Shown here: positions 33,040-43,634 of the stretch, one piece after another
How the letters are laid out: each line of letters starts with the position of its first letter
How positions within the stretch are numbered: the stretch's first letter is position 1
Source of the DNA: Rana temporaria
Taxonomy: Eukaryota > Chordata > Amphibia > Anura > Ranidae
Length of the DNA stretch: 64,000 bases
Assembly: GCF_905171775.1 (NCBI RefSeq)
Contig: NC_053497.1
Location: 35,980,264 to 36,044,263 of the forward strand
Reading direction: 5' to 3'
Made by a program: the position numbers and the translations under genes
The notes under the pieces: generated by a model
Told to the model about the DNA's origin: nothing
What the model saw: only the letters and a program-made list of their open reading frames with translations
The model's database searches: none

Positions 33040-33480
33040 TCCCAAAAACTTGGGTCCATTCGGACAGCACCACCGCTGTGGCCTACATCAGTCATCAAGG
33101 AGACACCAGAAGTGGAACAGCTGAGAAGGAAGTGAAATTGTCTCTGGCGCTAACAGCAGTACACATTCCAGGTGTGGAAAATTGGCAGGCAGACTTCTAA
33201 GCTGTCAACAACTGGATCACAGAGAGGTGTTTTGGCCCCTTTGTCACAGGTGGAGGACGTGAACATGGACCTGTTGGCATTCCATTTCTACAACAATCTG
33301 GACAGGCTCATCGACAGGTCCAGAGATCCCTGGGCTTTCCCAGGAGATGCTCCGGCGATTCCATGGGCTGAGTTTCCTCTGATCTATGCCTTTCCTCTGC
33401 TAAAGACTGATCCGACGGATCAAATTAGAAAGCATTCTGATGATTGTTGTGGCACTGAACTGGCCTAGCGGGACTTGGTA
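33040..33480 (+). pseudogene. Old DIRS pol relic: RNase H and adjacent domain
   Basis: One frame (33060-33199) reads SDSTTAVAYISHQGDTRSGT and later HIPGVENWQADF then a stop. This parallels SDNATAVAYINHQGGTKS and IPGVDNLQADF of the younger DIRS at about 62030 and 61880. A second frame (33255-33467) reads LDRLIDRSRDPWAFPGDAP and LIYAFPLL, like the DIRS LDRFMSRTRDPRAC and LLYAFPP. A frameshift separates the two parts, so the copy is dead. Sister relics lie at 38640-38878 and 35105-35205. Confidence 0.75.
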
Positions 33481-34667
33481 CTTGCTGTACGTATTTATCT
33501 ATCAGCTGTAACCTCCTTTAGACTTTCGGATTTTCTCTTTGCCCCTCCATAAAGCTCTCACAGAGGGCATAATGCTTCTCTTTCCACCATGACAAGGTGG
33601 ATTTGACAAGTCATTGTTCTCCCTAAAAAACAAAATAAATGGCACTACAACCTCTAGTTGTAGAGATTACCAACTGGTAACATACATGCAAAAACGCGAA
33701 AGTCCACTATTTTATATATGTGCACTTTTCTGGTGCTCAAACAACACTCAGAAATTCATTCAAACTTCCTCCACCACCGTGCTTGTGATGTCACACCTCG
33801 TGCATAAATGGAGAAATGCCCACTTACCTGATCAAATTGACCCTCTATAACTAGGATGGTCAATGAATGCATGAATGGATGCCTTTCTCCCTCTTTTTTA
33901 TATTCCAAGGATCCAGTTCTAGAAGATAACTCCTAATTCCTTCCCTTCTATCCTCCTCATTTAGCCACCATTCACAGATATCCATCAAGGAAACCAGAAA
34001 ATGCTCATATAGTATAGTATTTATTAAAGATTATTTTAAAACCAAGCATGAATTGTAGGGGAACCGAGGACACTGTGGGACTGTGCTGTAAAGGGGGCTG
34101 AAGACAGACTCTGAATATGCCCTCAACCCCCATCACATTCCCCCGCCCCCTCCCTCCGGTCCCTGGGAAAATTGGCTTCCACGAAACCAATCACTGTTGC
34201 CAAAAAGGATTGTAACTGCTGATGTAGAGGGAAAAACACCTGTAAATAAACAGGTACAACTTATGTAGGAGAATTTGTTTAATCTCTGTGTATAAACTAA
34301 GGTCAGTCACTTCACTAGGTATGTGTAATGGTTTATAACCAAGGTGCAGAAATCTTTTTGGAGCTGGATCGCATGGTCGTTTTTGGATCATGTGATCCTG
34401 TGGTGGAAAACCGCACTGGGCTTGGGGGTGTCGTTACTTTTGTATTGACACCCACAGCGGATCACAAACACGATGTGGGAGACACCAGGGATCACTTTGC
34501 TTACTGTTGAATGATTCCAATCCTTAGCATATGATTTATACTAAAAGTAGCAAATAGTATAAAGAGGATTCATCTGTAACTTATTGTTGCTTCCAACCCT
34601 CATCTGATGTAGAGATGTCTCTTCAGTTTAAGTTCTAATTTGTCTTCTCATTGAAATCTTCCCACAG

Positions 34668-34746
34668 TAGCTTCCGCTGGCCAACTAGATGAGGAGTGTT
34701 ATCGCTGAAGATTTTGTGTCCTCTTTGTGATCTGAAGAGTCAGAAG
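34668..34746 (+). other. Exon-like module, unit 3
   Basis: Same module with intact splice-like borders. In this unit the block is interrupted at about 34962, where a short unrelated insert (AATGACTTGTATAGCGCTAC) begins, and the AATAAA end is missing. Confidence 0.3.
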
Positions 34747-35210
34747 GTAAAATGCTTTCATTATAAGTCTACATTTCTATGGCACGCTTTCTTCTTCTGT
34801 TTACAAATCTGTTACTTGCACTTTAATTACCGTCTTGTGAGCAAAACCACTTGCAAAATGGTGACGAGGGTGCATACAATAACCCGGGGTCTTGTCATCG
34901 CTGCCCAGTGAGCCTGAGCTGGAAATGGCTGATTAAGCCCCGTACAGATAATAATCCTGTGTGAATGACTTGTATAGCGCTACACATGCAAACTGAATCG
35001 CCTCTAGGCGCTTTTTCCAGCCAGTGTCTGCTTGGCTGGTGCGGTCATTTTCCCCATAGGATCTCGACACGCTTGTGTGTGTGCGTTACTTTACGGAGTA
35101 AAGATTCTTTGAGTGTTGAGAGCCTTCTGGTGATTCTTGTGGCACTGAACTGGCCCAGCGGGACTTGGTACTTGCTGTACGTATTTACCTATCAGCTATG
35201 GCCTCCTTTA

Positions 35211-35647
35211 TGCTGCGTACACACGGTCGTTTTTTGTGATGAAAAAAAACGACATTTTTAAAAAGGTCATTTAAAATGACTGTGTGTGGGGAAAACTTTG
35301 TTTTATGTCTTCTGAAAAATGACAAAAAAAAAATTCGAACATGCTTCAATTTTTTATGTAGTTTTTCAAAACGTCGTTTTTTGTGTCATAAAAAATGACT
35401 GTGTGTGGGCTAAAACGACGTTTTTAAACCCGCGCATGCTCAGAAGCAAGTTATGACGCAAGCTTGAATGGAACAGAGTGCCGCCGTACGTGCTGAACGT
35501 TACCGCGCTTTGCTAGAACATTTTGAAAAAACGATGGTGTGTAGGCAACGTCGTTTTTTTAAAATGAAGTTTGAAAAACTTCGTTTTTTTTCATGAGAAA
35601 AAACAACGTTTTTTTACAAGACAAAAAACGACCGTGTGTACGTGGCA
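35211..35647. mobile_element. Harbinger-like MITE, copy 2 (TTA target)
   Basis: TGCTGCGTACACACGGTCG and CGACCGTGTGTACGTGGCA ends with TTA at 35208-35210 and 35648-35650. Unit 2 shows the uninserted site (CCTCCTTTAGACTTTCGG, from about 33510). Confidence 0.9.
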
Positions 35648-35658
35648 TTAGACTTTTA

Positions 35659-36398
35659 GGGGCAGATTCACGTAGAGAAGCGTAAAATTGTGCGGGCGTA
35701 ACGTATCTGATTTACGTTACGCCTCCGCAACTTACACGGGCAAGTGCTGTATTCTCAAAGCACTTGCTCCGTAAGTTGCGGCGGCGTAGTGTAAATCGGC
35801 CGGCGTAAGCCCGCCTAATTCAAATTTGGATCAGGGGGGTGTGTTTTATGCAAAACTACTGTGACCGGACGTGATTGACGGTTTTTCGGAACGGAGCATG
35901 CGCCGTCCATGGAATTTCCCAGTGTGCATTGCTCCAAAGTACGCCGCAAGGACGTCATTGGTTTCGACGTGAACGTAAATGACGTCCAGCTCCATTCACG
36001 GACGACTTACGCAAACGACGTAACTTTTTCAAATTTCGACGCGGGAACGACGGCCATACTTAACATTGGCTGCGCCTCATATAGCAGGGGCAACTTTACG
36101 CCGGGAAAAGCCTAACGTAAACGTCGTAACTTTACTGCGTCGGGCGCGCGTACGTTCTGGAATTCGCATATCTAGCTAATTTGCATACTCCACGGAATTC
36201 GACGGAAGCGCCATCTAGCGGTCAAAAAAAAATGCAGTTTAGATCCGATGGCGTAAGAGACTTAAGCCTGTCGGATCTAATGGATATCTATGCGTAACTG
36301 ATTCTAAGAATCAGTCGCATAGATACGACGGGTCAGATTAGGACTTACGACGGCGTACATGGCGCTGCGCCGTCGTAAGCCCTTTGAGAATCTGGGCC
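35659..36398. mobile_element. Family B MITE, copy 3 (TTA target)
   Basis: GGGGCAGATTCACG and GAATCTGGGCC ends flanked by TTA at 35656-35658 and 36399-36401, 8 bp beyond copy 2 of the Harbinger-like family. The unit 2 sequence GACTTTCGGATTTTCTC is the empty site. It carries a CTCF-like motif in reverse at 36207-36221 (14 of 15 positions). Confidence 0.9.
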
Positions 36399-36609
36399 TT
36401 AGATTCTCTCTTTGCCCCTCCAAAAGGCTCTCGCAGAGGACATCATGCTTCTCCTTCCACCATACCAAGGTGGATTTGACAAGTCATTGTTCAACTTAAA
36501 AAACAAAATAAGTGGCACTACACCCTCTAGTTGTAGAGATTACCAACAGGTAACATACATGCAAAAAAGCAAAAGTCCACTATTTTATATATTTGTACTT
36601 TTCCAGTGT

Positions 36610-36870
36610 TCAAACAACAAATTCTTCTAAATCCCTCCACCACCGTGCTTGTGATGTCACACCTTGTGCATACATGGAAAAATGCCCACTTACCTTATCA
36701 AATTGACCCTCTATAACTAGGGTGGTCAATGAATGCATGAATGGATGCCTTTCTCCCTCTTTTATATTCCAAGGATCCAGTTCTAGAAGATAACTCCTAA
36801 TTCCTTCCCTCCTATCCTCCTCATCAAGCCACCATTCACAGATATCCATCAAGGAAACCAGAAAATGCTC
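36610..36870 (-). pseudogene. Minus-strand reading-frame relic, unit 3/4 boundary
   Basis: An open minus-strand frame of 80 codons with a protein-like composition: MDICEWWLDEEDRREGIRSY, then ELDPWNIKEGERHPFMHSL and EGQFDKVSGHFSMYAQG. A good donor-like GATAAG/GTAAGT lies inside (about 36700). Homologous DNA at 33750-34015 has a 2-base insertion and a changed codon (L-N for L-D), and at 41230-41405 has two stops and an 8-base deletion, so only this copy is open. I do not recognise the protein. Confidence 0.35.
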
Positions 36871-37539
36871 ATATAGTGTAGTATTTATAAAAGATTATTT
36901 TAAAACCAAGCATGAATTGTAGGGGAACCGAGCACACTGTGGGACTGTGCTGTAAAGGGGGGCTGTGATTTGAAGGGGGCTGAAGACAGACTCTGAATAT
37001 GCCCTCAACCCCCATCACATTCCCCCGCCCCCTCCCTCCGGTCCCTGAGAGAATTGGCTTCCATGAAACCAATCACTGTTGCCAAAAAGGATTGTAACTG
37101 CTGATGTAGAGGGAAAAACACCTGTAAATAAACAGGTACAACTTATGTAGGAGAATTTGTTTAATCTCTGTGTCAGTCACTTCACTAGGTATGTGTAATG
37201 GTTTATAACCAAGGTGCAGACATCTTAGTTTGGAGTCGGATCGCATGGTCGCTTTTGGATCATGTGATCCTGTGGTGGAAAACCGTACTGGGCTTGGGGG
37301 TGACGTTACTTTTGTATTGACACGCGCAGCGGATCACAAACACGATTTGGGAGACACCAGGGATCACTTTGCTTACTGTTGAATGATTCCAATCCTTAGC
37401 ATATGATTTATACTAAAAGTAGCAAATAGTATAAAGAGGATTCATCTGTAACTTATTGTTTCTTCCAACCCTCATCTGATGTAGAGATGTCTCTTCAGTT
37501 TAAGTTCTAATTTGTCTTCTCATTGAAATCTTCCCACAG

Positions 37540-37618
37540 TAGCTTCCGCTGGCCAATTAGATGAGGAGTGTTATCGCTGAAGATTTTGTGTCCTCTTTGT
37601 GATCTGAAGAGTCAGAAG
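37540..37618 (+). other. Exon-like module, unit 4
   Basis: Same 79-nt module, borders intact. AATAAA lies at 38225-38230 and is followed after 11 bases by a 13-base A-run, the most poly(A)-like of the set. Confidence 0.3.
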
Positions 37619-37887
37619 GTAAAATGCTTTCATTATAAGTCTACATTTCTATGGCACGCTTTCTTCTTCTGTTTACAAATCTGTTACTTGCACTTTAATT
37701 ACCGTCTTGTGAGCAAAACCACTTGCAAAATGGTGACGAGGGTGCATACAATAACCCGGGGTCTTGTCATCGCTGCCCAGTGAGCCTGAGCTGGAAATGG
37801 CTGATTAAGCCCCGTACAGATAATAATCCTGTGTGCGTTACTTTATGAACTAAAGATTCTTTACGTGTTGGTTTTACCAGTGTCTTA

Positions 37888-38050
37888 ATTATTATTATTA
37901 TTATACAGGATTTATATAGCGCCAGCAGTTTGTGCAGCGCTTTACAACATGAGGGCAGACAGTACAATTCAATACAGGAGGGATCAGAGGGCCCTGCTCA
38001 TTAGAGCTTACAATCTACAAGGGAGGGTCAAGTGGAACAAAAGGTTATGA
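37888..38050 (-). mobile_element. L2-type LINE 3' tail, short copy
   Basis: ATTATTATTATTATACAGGATTTATATAGCGCC reads, in reverse, as the 3' tail of the L2 copy at 38879-39597 (GGCGCTATATAAATCC then TAATAA repeats). Unit 1 shows the uninterrupted CTTAATGGAGTGTTAAC at this place. Only about 160 bp were inserted. Confidence 0.8.
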
Positions 38051-38269
38051 ATAAAGTGTTAACAGTGTTTAATGGAGCCAGGTCTCTAAAGTTTGCTGAA
38101 CAATTAAAGGAAATATAGCTGCCATTGCTGACCTTTAAAACTGACAAGGTTAGTTACCTGGCTGTCATGATGATCTATACTACAAGGCATAGCCTTAGGA
38201 GGAGTATTCTGTTTCCAGGGTTCTAATAAAGCCTAAGTGCAGCCAAAAAAAAAAAAACAAGGGACATAA

Positions 38270-38457
38270 CTTACAGTCTGTAGAATGGTGCCTTGTGCTG
38301 ATGCCTCTTCATTTAGGTGAAATCCTCCTCCATCCAGGTCCCCATCCCCACCGCAGTAATCCTCTGGTGCAGTGGGGGTTAATAGAACTAAGGGGCTGTC
38401 ACTGGCTCTCGCCAAAAGAGCCTGACTATGGCCACCTTTTCTGTGCAGCTGCACCAT
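38270..38457 (-). pseudogene. Minus-strand reading-frame relic, unit 4
   Basis: The counterpart of 32680-32875: MVQLHRKGGHSQALLARASD and a GGDGDLDGGGFHLNEEASAQ stretch, then a divergent tail caused by a small indel. Unknown family. Confidence 0.3.
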
Positions 38458-38639
38458 TCATGGAAGCTGTACTACACCTTCTATGAATCAAACAGAATCA
38501 TGGAATGGAGAGTAGGCATATGATTGTAGGGTCCGACCCTTCCATTCATAGATTGTGTTTCATTCATAGAAACCCCAGGGGGGAGTCCTCTGATTCTTGA
38601 CAGGTCAGGGAACCTGGTCAGAGGGAGAATCAAAACTTC

Positions 38640-38878
38640 CCAAAAACTTGGGTCCATTCAGACAGCACCACCGCTGTGGCCTACATCAGTCATCAAGGAG
38701 ACACCAGAAGTGGAACAGCTGAGAAGGAAGTGGAATTGTCTCTGGTGCTAACAGCAGTACACATTCCAGGTGTGACAAATTGACAGGCAGACTTCTAAGC
38801 TGTCAACAACTGGATCACAGAGAGGTGTTTTGGCCCCTTTGTCACAGGTGGAGGACCTAACATTGGACCTGTTGGCAT
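38640..38878 (+). pseudogene. DIRS RNase H relic, unit 4
   Basis: Keeps the SDSTTAVAYISHQGD-type sequence (one codon changed at the start) and the stop in place of the residue after QADF; TGGAAAATTGG has become TGACAAATTGA, adding another stop. Cut at 38878 by the L2 insertion. Confidence 0.7.
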
Positions 38879-39597
38879 TCCAAAACTCTTAATTCACTCC
38901 CTGGGCATCTCTCGCCTCGATTACTGCAACTCCCTCCTCATTGGTTTACCTCTACATAGTTTTTCCCCCCTTCAATTCATCATGAATGCTGCCAGACTCA
39001 TCCACCTTACCAACCGCTCTGTCTCTGCTACTCCTTTCTGTCAATCCCTCCACTGGCTTCCACTCACCCAACAAATTAAATTCAAAATACTAACAACTAC
39101 CTACAAAGCCATCCACAACTCTGCCCCCAACTACATCTCTGACCTAGTCTCTAAATACCAACCTAATCATTCTCTTCGTTCTTCTCAAGACCTCCTGCTC
39201 TCTAGCTCTCTCATCACCTGCTCCTATGCTCACCTCCAGGACTTTTCCAGAGCCTCTCCAAGCCTATGGAACTCCTTACCCCAATTTGTCCATCTATCTC
39301 CTTCTCTATTAGCTTTTAGAGGATCCCTGAAAACCCTCCTCTTCAGAGAAGCCTATCCTACCCACACCTAACAACTGTATTTTCATTTTGTCCATCTGAT
39401 CATCCCCCACAGCTACTACCCTTTGTTCCACTTGACCCTCTCTTCTAGACTGTAATCTCTAACGAGCAGGGCCCTCTGATCCCTCCTGTATTGAATTGTA
39501 TTGTAACTGTACTGTCTTCCCTGATGTTGTAAAGCACTGTGCAAACTGTTGGCGCTATATAAATCCTGTATAATAATAATAATAATAATAATAATTT
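38879..39597 (+). pseudogene. 5'-truncated L2-type LINE with RT C-terminal fragment
   Basis: Reads from GISRLDYCNSLLIGLPLHSF through NAARLIHLTNRSVSATPFCQ, LHWLPLTQQIKFKILTTTYK and SLWNSLPQF, the carboxy end typical of L2/CR1-group reverse transcriptases, ending in a stop at about 39369. The 3' end has GGCGCTATATAAATCCTGTA and a (TAA)n tail. The frame is open for at least 129 codons, so it is fairly young. It replaced part of the unit: the DIRS relic is missing up to CAAGGATCCAG. Confidence 0.9.
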
Positions 39598-40358
39598 CAA
39601 GGATCCAGTTCTAGAAGATAACTCCTAATTCTCTCCCTCCTCTCCTCCTCATCAAGCCACCATTCAAAGATATCCACCAATGATACCAGAAAATGCTCAT
39701 ATAGTATAGTATTTATTAAAGATTATTTTAAAACCAAGCATGAATTGTAGGGGAACTGAGGAAACTGTGGGACTGTGATTTTAAGGGGGCTGAAGACAGA
39801 CTCTGAATATTCCCTTCACCATCCACCCCCATCACATTCCCCCGCCCCTCCCCCTGGTCCCTGGGAAAATTAGCTGCCTCAAAACCCTGTTGCCCAAAAG
39901 GTTGGCAGCTGCTGATGTAGAGGGAAAGACGCCTGTAAATAAACAGGTACAACTTTTGTAGGAGGATTTTTTTCATCTCTGTGTATCAACTAAGGCCAGT
40001 GACTTCATTAGGTATGTGTAAGGGTTTACAACTTAGATGCAGATATATTTTTTGGAGCCGGATTGCATGATCGCTTTTGGACCATGTAATCCTTTGGTGG
40101 AAAACCGTAACCGTGGGGGTGACGTTACTTTTGTATTGACACCCGCAGCGGATCACAAACACGATGTGGGAGACACCAGGGATCGCTTTGCTTACTGTTG
40201 AATGATTCCAATCCTTAGCATATGATTTATACTAAAAGTAGCAAATAGTACAAAGAGGATTGATCTGTAACTTATTGTTTCTTCCAACCCTCATCTGATG
40301 TAGAGATGTCTCTTCAGTTTAAGTTCTAATATGTCTTCTCATTGAAATCTTCCCACAG

Positions 40359-40437
40359 TAGCTTCCGCTGGCCAATTAGATGAGGAGTGTTATCGCTGAA
40401 GATTTTGTGTCCTCTTTGTGATCTGAAGAGTCAGAAG
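40359..40437 (+). other. Exon-like module, unit 5
   Basis: Fifth copy with intact splice-like borders. The upstream TCTAATTTG is TCTAATATG here. AATAAA at 40881-40886. Confidence 0.3.
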
Positions 40438-40929
40438 GTAAAATGCTTTCATTATAAGTCTACATTTCTATGGCACGCTTTCTTCTTCTGTTTACAAATC
40501 TGTTACTTGCACTTTAATTACCGTCTTGTGAGCAAAACCACTTGCAAAATGGTGACGAGGGTGCATACAATAACCCGGGGTCTTGTCATCGCTGCCCAGT
40601 GAGCCTGAGCTGGAAATGGCTGATTAAGCCCCGTACAGATAATAATCCTGTGTGTGTTACTTTATGAAGTAAAGATTCTTTGAGTGTTGGTTTTACCAGT
40701 GTCTTAATGGAGTGTTAACAGTGTTTAATGGAGCCAGGTCTCTAAAGTTTGCTGAACAATTAAAGGAAATATAGCTGCCATTGCTGACCTTTAAAACTGA
40801 GAAGGTTAGTTACCTGGCTGTCATTATGATCTATACTACAAGGCATAGCCTTAGGAGGAGTATTCTGTTTCCAGGGTTCCAATAAAGCCTAAGTGCAGCC
40901 AAAATAATAAAATAAAATAAAAATCAGCA

Positions 40930-41130
40930 CAAGGGGCATAATTTACAGTCTGTCGGATGGGTGCCTTGTGCTGATGCCTCTTCATTTAGGTGTAATCCTC
41001 CTCCATCCAGGTCCCCATCCCCGCCGCAGTAATCCTCTGGTGCAGTGGGGGTTAATAGAACTAAGAGGCTGTCACTGGCTCTCGCCAAAAGAGCCTGACT
41101 ATGGACGCCTTTTCTGTGCAGCTGCACCAT
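40930..41130 (-). pseudogene. Minus-strand reading-frame relic, unit 5
   Basis: Open for 68 codons; MVQLHRKGVHSQALLARASD through CKLCPLC. It matches the unit 2 frame at most residues including the cysteine-containing end. Confidence 0.3.
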
Positions 41131-41609
41131 TCATGTAAGCTGTACTACACCTTCTATGAATGAAACAGAATCATGGAATGGAGAGTAGGCATATGATTGT
41201 AGGGTCCGACCCTTCCATTCATAGATTGTGTTTTATTCCAGATCAAATTGACCCTCTATAATTAGGGTGGTCAATGAATGGATGCCTTTCTCCCTCTTTT
41301 ATATTCCAAGGATCCAGTTCTAGAAGATAGCTCCTAATTCCTTCCCTTCTATCCTCCTCATCGAGCCACTATTAACAGATATCCACCAAGAAAATCGGAA
41401 AATGCTGATATGGTATAGTATATATTAAAGATTATTTAAAAGATTATTTTAAAACCATGCATGAATTGCACTTTCTGCAAACTTAATTTCTGACAAAACA
41501 CATCCAGTGATGTGATTACCTGTTTTGGGAACACACGCCGACTCCGAGCAGTGAGCGGCGCGCTGGCGGTGTTCCCTTAGTGACTGTGTTGGTGCCATTT
41601 AAAGATATA

Positions 41610-42344
41610 GGCCCGGATTCACAAAGCACGTACGCCGACGTATCTCCAGATACGCCGTGTAAGTGTAAATATGCGCCGTCGTATCTGTGCGCCGTGCCCA
41701 CAAAACTAGATACGCCTAAAAATAGGCTTCCTACGACCAACGTAACTTGCCTACGCCATCGTATCGTGGGCGCATATTTACGCCGGGCGCATTTGCCGCT
41801 CCCATAGATTTTCTATGCACATATGCAAATGAGGGAGATACGCCGATTCACAAACGTAGTTGCGCCTGGCGCATCATATACACGGTTTGCGTAAGTCGTA
41901 CGTCTGGCGTAAAGTTATTCCAAACATAGGAGGCGCAACTCATGCAAAGGTATGGACCAGGGAACACAAGCCGTCGTATCTTTTGTCGTTTACGTTGTAC
42001 GTGAATATGACTAGGCGTAGGTTACGTTCACGTCGTAGGCAGTGATTCAACGTATCTTAGGCAGTTGCACTGGGATGCGGCCACGGGACGGCGCATGCGC
42101 CGTTCATTTTAAGTACTTCTATGACGCTTGGCCCATCATTTGCATGGGGTCACGCCTCATTAGCATTGCTTACGCCCACTTCCACCTACACTGGCTTACG
42201 CTGAGGAAACCCAGCGAAACCCAGCGTATCTTTAACAGCGAGTGGGAGCAAGTGCTTTGTGAATCCAGTGCTTGCCTCTGTGCGCTGCACCAGCGTAGCG
42301 TAAAAGAGATACGCTACGGTGGCATAAATATGTGAATCCGGGCC
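41610..42344. mobile_element. Family B MITE, copy 4 (ATA target)
   Basis: GGCCCGGATTCACAAAG and TGTGAATCCGGGCC ends are flanked by ATA at 41607-41609 and 42345-42347. The CTCF-like motif is not preserved here; the matching place reads CGCATTTGCCGCTCCCATAG. Confidence 0.9.
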
Positions 42345-42347
42345 ATA

Positions 42348-42931
42348 GTTGATGTAAGTGCAATTTATGTTTGGTTTTAAAAAAATCTTCAAGCCTTTTC
42401 CATACATGATAAATATCCTCCCTTTCCTGTTAAGGCCAACTCCACCAGATCCATGGGTGTTGTTTATTCTGCTTCACAGATTTGCTCATCTGGTCCTCCA
42501 TTTACACATTTACAAAATTTTACCAGCTGGATCTTCCAGCTTCTGCTGGTGTAGATACGCTGCTGAGTATGTACTGTATAGCCTATTTCACAGTATTTAT
42601 ATAAAATCTTAATGGTAGAAAAAAACATTTGCTACTAGGTGCTTCCATGACATATAATAAGACAGGCCAGCGGTAGTTTCTTCCTTTTGAATTGCCTTTC
42701 ACATAAGTCCTCCATACAGAACCCAATAAATTATATATGAGGGAGGCTGTGCTCATACCTCCGAATCAATCAGTTTTCTGTCTTCTAAGGGAAGACGATC
42801 ATCAGGGGATCCTATTACACACTCATAAAATAAACATGCTGTACATATGAAATATTCATATTTGATTTACCAGTCTAAACATTATTTTTATATTTTTAAT
42901 TTGTAGTCTTGAAGACAATAAAGAAAATATG
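42348..42931. other. Unique sequence
   Basis: No gene, known repeat or strong structure recognised. It ends with the target-site ATATG of the LTR that follows. Confidence 0.4.
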
Positions 42932-43634
42932 TGTCATGGTTATTATGCAGTAATGTTTGTCTGTCAGCTTACCTCCTCCATGTGTCCTGCTTTAGAGGCC
43001 AGCCACTCTCAACTGGCTGCTTAAGTAATCTCTCCTCTAAGCATGGCTCCACCCCAGGCCCTATCAGAGAACTCTATATTAACCTGTGCACTGCAAGCCA
43101 GTTATGCTGATCAACAGTGTTTGTTAAGCCATTGTGTGTTTGAGTTCCTGCTTGCCGTGTGCTACGTCTGTCTCTGTTTTACCAATCTTGGCTTGTTCTC
43201 GACTATCCCTGTCTGCTTGTGACCTTGACCTTTGCCGTGTCCTTTGTTTATCCTTGTCTGCTAGTCGCCCCGATCTTTGGTTTATCCCCTCACTATCTCT
43301 CGTATCCTGAGCTGCTGCTTCCCCTCTATCCTCTATAGCCTACTGTGAGCGTGAGCTGGGGGGCTCTGGTGACCGCGACCTGGATCCAGTTGCAGCCCAG
43401 TCCATCCTCACCACTAGAGGCTCTGGTGAACACCTGCTGGATCTTAGACTCCGCGCCCTGGGGTATTTTAGGCTCTTCCTCCCTGTGGGATCCCTGTTAG
43501 TGCTCCATTGGCCATGCCTTCCTTTGCCACCCAGTGTTCTGTCTGCAGCAGTCAGCAGTAGGGTCCACTACCTTAGAGGTTCACTCCTGACCCCAACGGT
43601 GTGCATCTGTCACCTGACCGCAGGTGTCCTGACA
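42932..43634 (+). mobile_element. Solo LTR (retrovirus-like retrotransposon), 703 bp
   Basis: Starts TGTCATGG and ends CCTGACA, the usual TG...CA borders with short inverted ends, and is flanked by an exact 5-bp duplication ATATG (42927-42931 and 43635-43639). A TATA-like CTATATTAA lies near 43074. There is no internal region or second LTR, so it arose by recombination between LTRs. Ty3/gypsy is likely from its length and style but unproven. Confidence 0.88.

Larger units (their letters stand above)
29048..41480. repeat. Tandem segmental duplication, five units
   Basis: A block recurs with the 79-nt exon-like module at 30085, 32116, 34668, 37540 and 40359. A unit-start landmark ATAGT(A/G)TAGTATTTATTAAAG recurs at about 31305, 34006, 36870, 39698 and, altered, 41407, giving periods of 2.70, 2.86 and 2.83 kb, then a short last unit. 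Common order: hAT fragment, AACAGGTACAACTTATGTAG block, exon-like module, AATAAAGCCTAAGTGCAGCC, a minus-strand frame relic, an old DIRS relic and a second minus-strand relic. Unit 1 lacks the last parts. Younger insertions differ between units. Confidence 0.9.

Noticed and set aside
30113..40602. A 71-codon frame (MLSLKILCPLCDLKSQK...) repeated in all five segmental units
   Set aside because: It crosses the GTAAAA donor of the exon-like module and runs into intron-like sequence; similarity between units follows from the duplication. I could not show codon-biased change.
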